Shown: piece by piece, positions 1 to 10,400 of the stretch
Layout: every line of letters starts with the position of its first letter
Position numbering within the stretch: the first letter of the stretch is position 1
Assembly: GCF_000150955.2 (NCBI RefSeq)
Contig: NC_011671.1
Location: forward strand, 372,001-436,000
Source of the DNA: Phaeodactylum tricornutum CCAP 1055/1
Lineage: Eukaryota; Bacillariophyta; Bacillariophyceae; Surirellales; Neidiaceae
DNA: 64,000 bases
Direction: 5' to 3'
The notes under the pieces: generated by a model
What the model saw: the letters and a program-made list of their open reading frames with translations, nothing else
Told to the model about the DNA's origin: nothing
Databases searched by the model: none
Made by a program: the position numbers and the translations under genes

Positions 1-138
1 CCTCCAATTTTGGAGCGAGTCCGAGTTGTCGCCTAGGACTGCGGGCACACGCTCGCAACGAATTTGAGTGCCCCGGTCTCGCGCGCGTAGGAAGACTGAG
101 ACGATATCCACAAGCTTTCGCAACAACCATCATTCGAC

Positions 139-2973
139 ATGGTATTCATCAGCCAGCTTTGCTCGTTGTCGAGGCGCCGGCCGTATCCCGTTGTCCGCTT
201 GTGTGTCCGCCAAAATATGACGCGCACAAAACGTCAAGCAACCCCTTCGGTTTCCAAAAATTGGGCCATGATCAAAGCGCAGCTTTTGAATAAAGCCCAT
301 TCCCCGGTGGGTTCTATTTCACGACCCCAGTGGAACCAACTTGTGGAGGCGCTTCACAACCTAAAAGCCCCACTGGGCAAAAATCTTTATAGGGCTCTCG
401 TGGAAGCCTTTGCTCTCCTGGATCGAATGCATGAGGAGGTAACGGAAAAAAAATCGGCAATGCCTCGTCTGCCTTTACCTCTTCCCACGGTTCTCCTTCA
501 TCTGACGATCGATTCGTGGCGCAGGCAGGCGGCTGAATTTGCTACCAAAGGTAAAGTCTTTCCAATCTCTGCCAAGTCTCTCCTACAGAAAGTCGAGCAC
601 TTTACGGAAACAGGACTATTTGACCCTAGCGCCAAAACTTATGGAATGCTTGTCGAGGGCATGGCATCGACCGAAGACAAGCATAATGCGCCTATCTTGG
701 CCGAAGAGCTTCTGGAGCGCATGACCAAGCAGTACGGCCAGGATCCTGCCGGGCGAAAACTTGAATGTGCACCCAATACTGTAATAGTCAACAGCATCAT
801 TAATTTGTGGATAAAAAGTGGTCGGAGTGATTCCATGGATGCCATTGAGCGGAAATTTCAAAAGTTGAAAGACTGGTACAGGTTTTCTGGACGGGATGAT
901 CAAAAACCAAACGCATATACTTATTCGTCTCTAATCAGTGCGTTGGGTCGTTGCGGACACCACCAAGCTGTCGAACGAGCTGAAACTTTATTGAGAGAAT
1001 ACGAAGCCAGCACAGGCAAGCAGCCTTGCACAGTCCTATACACTTCCTTCTGCCAGACTCTGGCAACAACAAACGCCCCCGGCGCTGCTGATAGAGCACA
1101 AGCGGTGCTGAACGAAATGCTCTTTCGCTCACGCCACGGGGAAGATATGGCGAGGCCAAATTCGTATACCATCTTGGCCGTTGTTTCCACTTACTTGAAG
1201 GAAGGAAGAATTGATGAGGCTGAGGTGCTAGTCCGTAATATGGAAGATCTATCCCGTCAAAGGGCCGACGATGGTTTGCGGCCCGGTATTTTTTGCTACA
1301 ACTCCCTCATTCACGCTTGTGCCAAGAACGGAAATGCAGAGCATGCAGAATCGATACTCAATCACTTGTTAGACTCGGCAGAATCCGGAAATAGTATTCT
1401 GCAGCCCAACATTGTTACATGGAACAACGTTCTTCACGCTTGGGCAAAAAGTAAGCACCCCGCCCGGGCTCAGCGAGCATCAAATGTGTTTAAACGAATG
1501 CGACTGCTCGATCGGGCTGGTATATCAGGGGCGAGCGCCGATACCCGAACCCTTAATATTCTTATCGACTGCTATGTGAACAGCCCAAACCCCAAAGCAT
1601 TTGTTCACCAATCCATCGAGCTTTTCGAATCCGTTAAGAGCCAAGGTGTAGACTCGTCGAGTGGCATTTTTGACCCTGTTTCATATCGCGGAATGATGGA
1701 CCTACTATGTAAGGCCGGCGAGTTTGACAGAGCACTGCGACTTCACAAGCGTTACATAGAAAAGTCTACAGCTCCAGAAGCGCCGCTTCAACCAGACAGG
1801 GCATATTTTAATGTGCTAATGTCAGGACTAGCACGGTCCGGATGGGAAAAAGCTGTTGAGTCTGTGGAAGCCATGTTAACCGAGATGCATTCTCTTGCCA
1901 AATTAGGCTACAATACCCATCCCGATGTGGTCTCTTACAACTCACTTCTAAATTGTTTTGCTACATCGAGCCAAGTAAACGCACCGAGCAAAGCTTTCTC
2001 AGCACTTCGGAGAATGGAGCAATTGTGGGCAAACGGAGATTTATCGGCTGCACCGGACGCATCGTCATATTCAGCAGTTTGCGCTACCTGGGCGAATGCT
2101 GGTCTGGCTGAGGGTGCCGAGAAGGCTGAGGAAGTCTTGCGTCATATGCTATTGCACCGGGACCAGAAGATCCAAAGCACGAGCCAAGTGTTTAACACTG
2201 TAATGGTTGCATACGCTAGACAGGGTGATGCACCTAAAGTACAGAAGCTCTTCGACGAGTGGCTCGAGACTGATAACACTTATGACTCTCGTATATATGT
2301 CACTTTGCTGCAAGCGTGGTCAAAAGCAGGCAATCCGGAATCTACAGCTAGTGTACTCTATGAATTGATAAGACTGTTTGACAGCGCAGCCATACGTAAT
2401 CCACCAACGACTCAAATGTTCAATGCTGTCCTCCAGGCTTGGCTACGGTCAGGACGCAAGCACGCGGAAGTACAAATAAAAGCGGGGGTCGATGAAATGT
2501 CGTCCCTAGCAACCTCTGGGAGATTTCCGTGCGCCCCAGATGCTCTGACATACTCAACTCTGTTTTCCGCTTGTGTGCGATCAGGCAGAGATGATCTTGG
2601 TGAACTAGCGCATAATGGGCTTTTAGAATTGAAATCGCGTTTCGTCACAACACGAAATCCAATGTACCGGCCTGATTTGCGAATATTTGCAGAGGCTATC
2701 ATGTTGGTGGCTATGGATGATAAATACTCAACAAAAGATATTTTGTCGCAGCTACTACTTGAGCTGAACGCAGTCAACGGGACAATCTGGAAAAAGCAAG
2801 GACAAATCGCGATGAATCGAATTCTGGCTGCTATCTCGCGGTCTACCATCAATGAAAAGGAAGTCTTGGCTCAACTTGGAGTAGAGATCATGAGAGCACA
2901 AAATGTTTCACCAGACGAATCGACTCGAAAGTTTTTAGCTCGATGTTGCAATAAAGAGGGACAACAAGCTTGA
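139..2973 (+). CDS. Pentatricopeptide repeat (PPR) protein, likely organellar
   Basis: Intronless reading frame of 944 residues. The first 40 residues are rich in Arg with no acidic residue, like a mitochondrial presequence; a second Met at residue 27 is an alternative start. From about residue 210 to 860 some fifteen helical-pair units of 31-38 residues recur with PPR signatures such as PNAYTYSSLISALGRCG, PGIFCYNSLIHACAKNG, PNIVTWNNVLHAWAKS and PDVVSYNSLLNCFA. PPR proteins bind single-stranded organelle RNA and act in its processing, stability, editing or translation. No DYW, SMR or nuclease domain follows the repeats, so it is a P-type-like array. The RNA target cannot be read from the sequence. 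The family call is firm; the organelle is inferred from the presequence. Confidence 0.9.
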   Translation: MVFISQLCSLSRRRPYPVVRLCVRQNMTRTKRQATPSVSKNWAMIKAQLLNKAHSPVGSISRPQWNQLVEALHNLKAPLGKNLYRALVEAFALLDRMHEEVTEKKSAMPRLPLPLPTVLLHLTIDSWRRQAAEFATKGKVFPISAKSLLQKVEHFTETGLFDPSAKTYGMLVEGMASTEDKHNAPILAEELLERMTKQYGQDPAGRKLECAPNTVIVNSIINLWIKSGRSDSMDAIERKFQKLKDWYRFSGRDDQKPNAYTYSSLISALGRCGHHQAVERAETLLREYEASTGKQPCTVLYTSFCQTLATTNAPGAADRAQAVLNEMLFRSRHGEDMARPNSYTILAVVSTYLKEGRIDEAEVLVRNMEDLSRQRADDGLRPGIFCYNSLIHACAKNGNAEHAESILNHLLDSAESGNSILQPNIVTWNNVLHAWAKSKHPARAQRASNVFKRMRLLDRAGISGASADTRTLNILIDCYVNSPNPKAFVHQSIELFESVKSQGVDSSSGIFDPVSYRGMMDLLCKAGEFDRALRLHKRYIEKSTAPEAPLQPDRAYFNVLMSGLARSGWEKAVESVEAMLTEMHSLAKLGYNTHPDVVSYNSLLNCFATSSQVNAPSKAFSALRRMEQLWANGDLSAAPDASSYSAVCATWANAGLAEGAEKAEEVLRHMLLHRDQKIQSTSQVFNTVMVAYARQGDAPKVQKLFDEWLETDNTYDSRIYVTLLQAWSKAGNPESTASVLYELIRLFDSAAIRNPPTTQMFNAVLQAWLRSGRKHAEVQIKAGVDEMSSLATSGRFPCAPDALTYSTLFSACVRSGRDDLGELAHNGLLELKSRFVTTRNPMYRPDLRIFAEAIMLVAMDDKYSTKDILSQLLLELNAVNGTIWKKQGQIAMNRILAAISRSTINEKEVLAQLGVEIMRAQNVSPDESTRKFLARCCNKEGQQA

Positions 2974-4366
2974 TATATATAATTCACAGTCCATGCGATC
3001 CGACTTTTGCGAAGGAAAATTAGTCAACGACTGTTGGACCAAAAGAGAAACATAATGAAAGCTACAACAATGCCGAAGCTCTTTCATCACTGCTCGTTCC
3101 TCAAAAAAAGTTTTAGTCGAAGAGATTATAAGTAAAAAAGAAAAATGTAAGTAGAATCATGAGAACCCTAATTTTCAACCAGACCAGTCAATTAAAAAGG
3201 TGTGAGCTTCTATGGTATTCTACTAGGAATTGTTTCCCCCTGGGGCGCCTTATAAAGAGGCAGTTTAAATAATCCCTGGTTAGTGTGTGCAGGCGAATAA
3301 GGAGGAAAGCGATTTCTAGTCAGTCAACTAAGCGGGTATAGGCGGCGGTAGAGCCACACCTTTCGATAGAGGGACCTGAAGTAAAATATACTAGGAAAGT
3401 GATTGCGTTAAATAGAGACAAAATGAGCACTTCTACTGTATTCAAAACTCTTCAAAACTCGCTCATCATTCCAAATAGCACAAAAATAATTGAGCAATGT
3501 TAAGCGTAATCAAAACAAAATTTTTGAATAAGTCCATGATACCCCCATTTATAGAAAAAAGCATATCAATTAATTATTTTGAATCCTTTTCGGTAAGTAC
3601 TCTCTGAATTTATTAGATATCAATTAGCGTTGAAAATTAAACGCCGAAGGATAGTCGAAAGAGTACTTTGTCAAGTGCTGAGCTTCTTAAGTGCAAAAGA
3701 TGAAAAAGAGAATACTAGACTGTGTTTCTGCATGAAGCTGAAAGTACGTGCAAAGTGAAAGCAACACGGAAACATGTATAATTTCTAAAGAGCTTCCAGT
3801 AAACGATTTTTAAACCTAAAAAAAATAATCCAAAGCTGTTTCGAACAGATTTTTCAACCATTGATCCAAGACATCGCAGTTCCGTCACATGCTCAATAAT
3901 GATACGTGTCAGCCCTCATTTTTAGCTATGTTATATGAAAGAGAATTGGTGGGTTGATGGAGAGAAAATGCTTTTTTAGCAGCCATCAGTTTCACGCGGT
4001 AGGCCGTCATGGAAAAATTCATATTCTACTGCATTTGAAAGCAAAAACCGCTTTCATTTTTCCAAACTAAAAGACTTTTCTTTCATATCAATTGAAATTT
4101 CATTTTTATTCAAAAAAGCATATACGAAGGCCTTGACTGATTGTAAGTCTGACTCAAAGCGTGTTTCGTTCAGTTTTTAATCGAACTCGGTATCAGGTCC
4201 GTTTCGTCAAGCCATACTTCTTGAATTAGTTTCATCAAGTACGAATGCAGATTGGTGAAATATGCGAAGGGCAGTTGACTTTTAATAAATCAGATTCTTA
4301 CCCATCTTTTCGCAAATCCCCAGAAATTCGAAGCAAAATCAAAGAAATCTATCCTGGAGTTGCCTT

Positions 4367-4473
4367 AGATAAGCGCGAAACTCATTTTCCAAGTTTTCTT
4401 CTTTGAAAAATGCTTAAGATAAGCGCGAAACTCATTTTCCAAGTCACATTCTGTTTCTTCTTTGAAAAATGCT
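4367..4473. repeat. Tandem duplication, about 50 bp unit
   Basis: The stretch starting AGATAAGCGCGAAACTCATT at 4367 is repeated at 4417. Each copy then continues through TTTCTTCTTTGAAAAATGCT, and the second copy carries about nine extra bases before it. Identity is otherwise nearly complete, so this is a recent local duplication. Confidence 0.9.
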
Positions 4474-4843
4474 ATATATATTCAATTTGCAAGAGAATGA
4501 ATACCCGGAAAAACATTGTGTATTTCACGTCTTTATCGTTCCTGAAGTGGAACCAGGAGCGAAGGTTATTATTGACAGTTGTTTGTAGAAAGTGTTATAC
4601 TTTTTGCTACGAGTGAAAGAAAAACATAAAATTTGTTCAGTCTGGTCTTTATCTTGGATAACTATCTAACATTTCTAAAGTCAGCTGCTTCTTCAAAAGC
4701 TTGACTAAATTTATTCTTGTCTTTTGTTGATATCTTTGCCCTAGCCTTCTTTTCGATCCACTGTATACAAAAATGAAAAATATTGCAATGCGAAAATAAA
4801 AAAATCATAAAGAATTTAGATTGCTAACTCTTTTTCGTCCAGG

Positions 4844-5310
4844 TTTCGATCGCGTAAGTTGACACTCATGTAAATCTCAGAGTGATTTTGAGATTTGTAG
4901 GACTATATTCGAGTCTGGCCAGGTGTCCATTTTTAAAGTGGTCGCATCCTTCAATACACATATGATACAAATATGATTCAAATTACTTTTAGCTATTTTG
5001 TTGTTTCTTTTTTACGACTGGAGTTGAGATTGAAATGTCTTCGAGCGTTTCAATTGTGTTTTCGATCGCCTTCTAATTTAATATTCAATTGCCTAGCTCA
5101 TGTAATATCAGATTGTTTTTGAGATTGGTAGGAATCATCTTCGAGTCTGGCGACGCAAACGCTTTCCGGAATCCATTGTTAAAGTGATGGTATCCTTCAA
5201 TTCAGATGATACAAATATAAGTCAATTAAGAACTTACTGTCAGCTATTTTCTTGTATCCTTTCACGATTGGAGTTGAGATTGTGTTGTCTTTGAGCCTTT
5301 TAAATTATTT
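4844..5310. repeat. Diverged tandem duplication, unit about 215-250 bp
   Basis: Two copies follow each other, starting at TTTCGATCGC (4844 and 5060). Shared landmarks in the same order are CTCATGTAA, TTTTGAGATT, TTCGAGTCTGG, a TATCCTTCAATTCAGATGAT-like block, AGCTATTTT and GGAGTTGAGATTG (from about 5020 and 5270). The spacing between copies grows from 216 to 250 bases because of insertions in the second copy. Neither copy codes. Confidence 0.75.
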
Positions 5311-5353
5311 GTTTTAGTATCGGTAATGAAGATTTACCTTAAAAGCGGTCGGT

Positions 5354-5389
5354 AAACCACACGAACCTTTAAGAGCGGTTGTGTGGTTT
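5354..5389. repeat. Inverted repeat able to form a hairpin
   Basis: AAACCACAC at 5354-5362 pairs with GTGTGGTTT at 5381-5389, and three more pairs are possible next to a one-base bulge. It lies in the AT-rich block at the start of the next duplicated segment. No T-run follows, so there is no reason to call it a terminator. Confidence 0.6.
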
Positions 5390-5660
5390 CGCTCTGCAAG
5401 CGGTAAAGCAGCCGAAACAGGCCTCCTGTAGCGACATTTTCGGTCGCTTATTATGTCACCCCCATTGTGCAAAGCAAAGTTTCACATTCACAGTTAGCGA
5501 AAACTCTATATAAAATATTTTGTGTCGGTGGTGTCGTTTCATTCTGCGAGCGTCAAAACAGACTAATGAAGGCCGCCGCATGCATCGATCGATATTCTCG
5601 GTAATTTTTTGTCACCGCATTTTGCAATGCCTCTCGGAGTCACGTTTTCGATCTGATGAT
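5381..5660. repeat. Diverged tandem duplication, unit about 145-150 bp
   Basis: Two copies begin at about 5381 and 5531. Both show, in order, GTTTC-CTCTGC/ATTCTGC, AGCG, an A-rich CAGcC/ACAGAC tract, a GGCC core, TGTCACC followed by ATTGTGCAA or ATTTTGCAA, and a TTTCACATT/TCACGTTTT end. They abut the 3' end of the minus-strand gene that stops at 5678. Confidence 0.6.
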
Positions 5661-5677
5661 ATCAGTGGTCTCTTTAA

Positions 5678-8600
5678 CTAACTCTCTTGGTTTTTTATAC
5701 GGGTCGATTCCCTAAAAATTTTGAACACTCGAGCAAGTGACTCCACTGCACTCTTTCGGTCACGATACCATGTCACCCCTTGTTGACTGAGGACACCAGG
5801 TCCTCCTTCCGCATAAAATATCTGCTGGTTTGAGGTACGAAATCGAGCAACCGTCGAGAAGCCAGCAGTATACCAGATGCAGTTCGATGAATCTTGTCTC
5901 GAAATGACCTTTAAATTTTTCCGGAAGTATTGTAGAGAGCCTTCATCTTCGGCACCGCTCTTCTGCATACGTGCCAAAGTGCTAACAAGGTTCTCGCCTA
6001 AAGAAGCTTTGATGTGAATAAAGGCGCATCGTTGTCCAAGTCTGCATGTCGCCCCCTCGTTGTAACGACAAATGTGCCTCACGAACGTAGGCTCTAAAAG
6101 CCAATTTGTATCGGGTAGCGTTGGAAGTTTTGGAGTTAATGTGGAGACGGAAATCGTAGAATGTGTTGAGGAAGGCAATCCCAAAGAAGCGCCTTCTCTT
6201 TGCAACAGGCCCGCACCGTCTCTGCGTATGTTGGACTGCTCGTTCCTGGAAGAAAGCATTTTACTAATTCTGGCTAGTGCTGCTGCTCTGTCGTTTTCCG
6301 CGCGATCTCCCGGTTCGGCGTGGTTGTGATGTGTCTCACCGCCGCTCATTCCATTATTCTTGGACGCATGTGTAATATTTTCAATTAGATTGAAGGCCAA
6401 TGACATCGGAGATCCAATTTGGGACTTGGTGCCCGGATCTAGGCCAAGATCAAGAAGCTTCCTCACCAGATGTGAGTCTTGAAGCAAAATCGCAGTATGC
6501 AGGAGCGATGCGCCACCGAAAACGGGGACATGTAGATCTAAAACACCCCCCGCTCTCTCTATGGGAGAAAGGCTATCGTTGAATTTGCAAGCCCAGTCAC
6601 AGGTTGTTTTCAATCGTATACAACCGTCACGTCGTTTCGCTTTGATATATTCAGGGTCGACAGCAACCCTTCGGGCGTTGATATGGACTACTCCATCCTC
6701 TAGATGGGGCCCAGTCAAAATCTGCTTCGATACATTCCACCAGGATCCATCTCGAGGGCAGTTAGCCTGTAGTTCAGCCACTTCGACGTTCATGGAACCG
6801 AGCCGGAAGGATCCGCTAGCCTCAGAAGGATTCATTTGAATTTCAATTACGAGACATCGACCCGCAGCAATACTAGCGTTGTGATTCAAAAAATAAGAAC
6901 TGCTGAACTCATTGCCATACTCGACGAGATTCGATAGAGGACGATGGGGAAGGGGCGCAAGTTGCTCAGAGCTGCTAGAGTCCGGAAAAATTGCACTCAA
7001 CTTGGCTGAAATAAAGCTCTCGCCTTGTCCTCTTAAGAGTGACGGAGAAAGGCGTAAATTTTCTATACTTTTCACCAGAAGCTCGAACCTGGACCAGTTC
7101 CTCAAACCTCTCGCATGGCCATATGTATGTGCGGCTGATATATACACCTTCAACACTGTGTGCTTGAGATCCAAATCCCTCCTTCGGACAAGAGAGTTCC
7201 GTGGGTTTCCACAGTATTCACTATTCTCCAATTTCATTGACTCAACGGCCAGCCTCAGTTCGCGTCGTGCGGTGTCAAGAAATGCAACTGAGCGATTGGC
7301 AGCAAATGCTCCATTTTGAAGAACTTGAATTAGTTCTTTAAACGAGTGCTTCTTTATTGCTTGTAAAATCTTGCTTTCAAATGAGATACTGGAGCCGACT
7401 TGGATTGTGTAGCTAGGGGACGCAACAGGACTGGCTTGGAACTTACGCTGGACGTAGAATTCACACGTTCTACTGTCCCTTACAAACTTTCTTACCTGGT
7501 ACAGCTTTCGGTCAAAGCTGATCGTCTTTCCCTTCTTCGCTGAGCCTGCTTTTTTTAGCGCAGGATGCAAGCGCACATGCTCACGAATTGATGGCATATG
7601 ATCTAAAAGGAACCATTGCTCGTCTTCACTGCTCTCCAATTCCTCTTGTCTACAAGCTAATGCGACGGGACGGAGGCTTGAATTCGCATCTCGATCGGTA
7701 CCGCTTCGAGGATCAAGATTTTCACAGCAGTGCGTTTGATCCCCGCCTGCCCAGCCTGCTTTCTCTTTTCCTCTCCAGATCCCAGTGTCTGTCCAATCTT
7801 TGCTATCCAGCAGCCTTGAGCCGTCATGGTCGAATTTTCCCTCATGTCGGTTTACAAACCAGATATTCAAATCAGCAGGTCCCTGACTTGCTTGTGTGTA
7901 GAGAATCGCTAAGTCCTGCCATTTACTGACAGCACACCGATCTCCGTTTCCCACTGAAGCCCAAACAACGATTGTGCCTCGGAGGACTCTTGAGTCTTTT
8001 GCCGTGATACTGTTCGGACAAACGGAACAGATACGACACACTGGAGACTTTCCACTGCGGTCGTTTTTGCAATAAAACCCAAGCTTTTCTCCACTAGGAA
8101 ATTTAAAAACGTATTCCTTTCTCTCATAAGAGCCTGAGGTGGCTGAAGCAGTAGATGGACATATTGCTTTACGACGAGACCCCGAAGGAGTGTCTTGATT
8201 TACAAACTTGAAGTTCTCCACGATACCATAATGGGATTCTGCAGTATTCATCATACCCCCTTCATGCTCCACAACCTGAAAAGATTCAGGATGCAGCATC
8301 AGTTGCAGTTTATACGATGCATTGTTCACACCTGTATTTTTGACCAAGTCTTTAAATTGGGCAATCGAGGAGCACTCTTGCTTTTCAATGGATACAACAG
8401 CAGCACCGCAAGAAGTTCCTTGCTCTCCTAGAGCCTTTCCCAGCTGTCCTTTCGACGAAAGAGCTTGAATGAGCAAGCCCTGCTTTTTCACACCATTCGT
8501 ATTCCATGCTGTTTCAACCAGCTTTGCTTCAATCTGCGCTGTACACTTCATTTGGACCTCTACCTCCCTCCCCTCTGAAACGAGGAGTAAATAGTTAAAA

Positions 8601-10018
8601 GCGTTTATTTTGTTGTGAATCCAAGCTTTGAGTATCTGGGAGAGCTTCTGTAGAGCTTCTGGTTGACCTTGAACAGTCAATTTCCACGTGTCAGACTGAG
8701 CTTGACAGACTTGCATGCTTGTGGTAAATCCATCTAGAAGTTCGGTGCATTCCTTTTTGAAAGCCAATAAAAGTTCAGAATTAAATTCTTCCCTCGAGAT
8801 CAATATATTTCCTTTCAAATGCTTGGGAAAGTAGAGAGTTGCGCTATCAACCGCCATGGTAGTGTAAAGTTGTGAATCATTTTGAATGGCTGGCGAGTGA
8901 GAACCGTTCATAAGCTCCGAACTTCTCCCCACTCTCGTGAAAGTTCGTTTTGGAACACGTGGAGTCTCATCGAGTAAACAGACCTCGGCTTTGGTGACCT
9001 CTTCGTCAATGCGCTGTAGAAGCGACTTCTCTTCTTCTATGATTATCGCTTTTTCTAGCTTCTCCATAAAATGTACCTCTTCTGCGGTCAATATTTCTCG
9101 ATCTAGGTTTTGCAGGAAAACTACTTCCAGCTCTTTTATCGTCTGATCGGCTAAGGACGGAAGTTCCGTGAAGCCGCCAATGCAACAACCCGACAATCGC
9201 GATTGGAGATCCCACTGAAAACCGATGGAATTCAACTTATATATACGCTCGTCGTTCATGACCACTGATTTACCCCTTGTTTTCATAGAGTATGCAGCGC
9301 GTTGAGATCTTACCCAGTTTCCCAAGTTGACGTCATCAATACGATAGTTGCTCGGTACTCGAGTGTCACCGTGCGTTTCTTTGTACTTGATTAAGCGCTC
9401 AAAGTTTTCTTCCCAGCGTACAAACACCCTCTTCGACACGGTATCCCAATCAAAGCCAAGAGAATTGAGCTTTTCAATTCGGCTCTGAGTGAGCGGGGTC
9501 TTAGATCCCTTGAGCTTTGCTGTTTGAAGGTAGCGTTGCCTTCTTACCCAATTTCCCAGTGGGACCCCTCCTGATATATAATCTTTCGGAACAAGGGTAT
9601 CTCCGTGACGAGATTTGTACTCCGATAGCTTCTCAAAACTTAGGGCCCATTTGCGATCGTGAGCATTTTCCATGTGATGACAAGAGGCGTTGTTTTTCGT
9701 CCTGGAGAGCGAGGAGGGAGAGCTTGGTTTTCTCATCGAACAGAAATTTTGAGAGGAAAGCGCCTTGAGATGCTGATTTGGCTCATCGAATACAGGAACA
9801 TAGCTGCATTGGGCATTGTCCGGCTTCGCCACCGTTTGTTTCTTTGCTGATGTGCGACCATGAGGAAAATCAATCGCTACACGTGAACGCTTCAGACTCG
9901 CCCGTCTTTTTGTTGAATCAGCGTCCATAGCAATAAAGACCAATACGTCAACTGTTGCGCCATTCTCCTGTTCTTTCAAGCTGAGCACCTGACAACGCTT
10001 ACTCTCTTCACTTCTCAA
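5678..10018 (-). CDS. Large composite protein: two helicase-associated domains, ankyrin-like repeat, CCCH zinc finger
   Basis: Intronless 1,446-residue frame; Met31 is an alternative start. Two helicase-associated (HA) domains lie at about residues 121-193 and 200-272, each with the W-x-F-x-x-L-x-x-Y-K-x-x-H-G-D-T pattern followed by LGNWVRxQR and LNSxGFxWD. HA domains are common in diatom proteins and are thought to bind nucleic acid. No helicase motor is present. A stretch near residue 520-580 (starting GQLGKALG) resembles a PDZ fold but is weak. Towards the C terminus an ankyrin-like unit (SLLHTAILLQDSHLVRKLL) is followed by a C-x7-C-x5-C-x3-H zinc finger (Cys1317, Cys1325, Cys1331, His1335), typical of RNA binding. 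The middle is unrecognised. A role in nucleic-acid or RNA binding is inference. Confidence 0.8.
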   Translation of the reverse strand: MRSEESKRCQVLSLKEQENGATVDVLVFIAMDADSTKRRASLKRSRVAIDFPHGRTSAKKQTVAKPDNAQCSYVPVFDEPNQHLKALSSQNFCSMRKPSSPSSLSRTKNNASCHHMENAHDRKWALSFEKLSEYKSRHGDTLVPKDYISGGVPLGNWVRRQRYLQTAKLKGSKTPLTQSRIEKLNSLGFDWDTVSKRVFVRWEENFERLIKYKETHGDTRVPSNYRIDDVNLGNWVRSQRAAYSMKTRGKSVVMNDERIYKLNSIGFQWDLQSRLSGCCIGGFTELPSLADQTIKELEVVFLQNLDREILTAEEVHFMEKLEKAIIIEEEKSLLQRIDEEVTKAEVCLLDETPRVPKRTFTRVGRSSELMNGSHSPAIQNDSQLYTTMAVDSATLYFPKHLKGNILISREEFNSELLLAFKKECTELLDGFTTSMQVCQAQSDTWKLTVQGQPEALQKLSQILKAWIHNKINAFNYLLLVSEGREVEVQMKCTAQIEAKLVETAWNTNGVKKQGLLIQALSSKGQLGKALGEQGTSCGAAVVSIEKQECSSIAQFKDLVKNTGVNNASYKLQLMLHPESFQVVEHEGGMMNTAESHYGIVENFKFVNQDTPSGSRRKAICPSTASATSGSYERKEYVFKFPSGEKLGFYCKNDRSGKSPVCRICSVCPNSITAKDSRVLRGTIVVWASVGNGDRCAVSKWQDLAILYTQASQGPADLNIWFVNRHEGKFDHDGSRLLDSKDWTDTGIWRGKEKAGWAGGDQTHCCENLDPRSGTDRDANSSLRPVALACRQEELESSEDEQWFLLDHMPSIREHVRLHPALKKAGSAKKGKTISFDRKLYQVRKFVRDSRTCEFYVQRKFQASPVASPSYTIQVGSSISFESKILQAIKKHSFKELIQVLQNGAFAANRSVAFLDTARRELRLAVESMKLENSEYCGNPRNSLVRRRDLDLKHTVLKVYISAAHTYGHARGLRNWSRFELLVKSIENLRLSPSLLRGQGESFISAKLSAIFPDSSSSEQLAPLPHRPLSNLVEYGNEFSSSYFLNHNASIAAGRCLVIEIQMNPSEASGSFRLGSMNVEVAELQANCPRDGSWWNVSKQILTGPHLEDGVVHINARRVAVDPEYIKAKRRDGCIRLKTTCDWACKFNDSLSPIERAGGVLDLHVPVFGGASLLHTAILLQDSHLVRKLLDLGLDPGTKSQIGSPMSLAFNLIENITHASKNNGMSGGETHHNHAEPGDRAENDRAAALARISKMLSSRNEQSNIRRDGAGLLQREGASLGLPSSTHSTISVSTLTPKLPTLPDTNWLLEPTFVRHICRYNEGATCRLGQRCAFIHIKASLGENLVSTLARMQKSGAEDEGSLQYFRKNLKVISRQDSSNCIWYTAGFSTVARFRTSNQQIFYAEGGPGVLSQQGVTWYRDRKSAVESLARVFKIFRESTRIKNQES

Positions 10019-10400
10019 TCGAATAACTGGAATTCACTGGAATGAATGAAGGAGACAGGAGGGGGTTAACGATAGGGCAATGTGTATTTCCTACCGAGAC
10101 TCGTCGGATGTCCGTCCGTCACGTGTCGCAATTTTGAAAATCGTCATGCAATTCTCTGTGAACGCCAAACCTCCACAATTGAATCCTTGTGTCTTCGTCG
10201 GACGCGTCGGTCGTTGATATCAGACATGGGCAGACCGCTTTATTTGCGGTGTTTTCGCCTGATTTCCGCAAGTAACCGCAAATAAGGTTTCAAAATCGCC
10301 GCATACTGAAGTACTAAGTTAACTGCAACTTAGGTTTATCCACGTAGGGCTAGTACAAAACAAATACTCGAACCCAAAGTTGCCCACAATCCTACTACTG
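10019..10400. other. Upstream region of the composite gene, no gene seen
   Basis: 382 bases between the start of the minus-strand composite gene and the retroelement. It probably carries that gene's promoter. GTTAACTGCAACTTAGG and a palindromic CCGCAAATA pair near 10240-10285 are visible, but no gene or known site. Confidence 0.5.

Larger units (their letters stand above)
2974..5677. other. 2.7 kb AT-rich gene-free block
   Basis: No convincing gene on either strand; the longest frame (68 residues at 4410-4616) has no recognisable features. Base composition is far from that of the neighbouring genes: hand counts of 60-base lines starting at 3481, 3541, 4081, 4441, 4621 and 4981 gave 15-17 G+C each, and most other lines gave 18-23. 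The block holds a 50 bp tandem duplication and two longer diverged duplications, listed separately. Confidence 0.7.

Noticed and set aside
4410-4616. 68-codon frame in the AT-rich block
   Set aside because: Low-complexity, no leader or domain, and it overlaps a tandem duplication.
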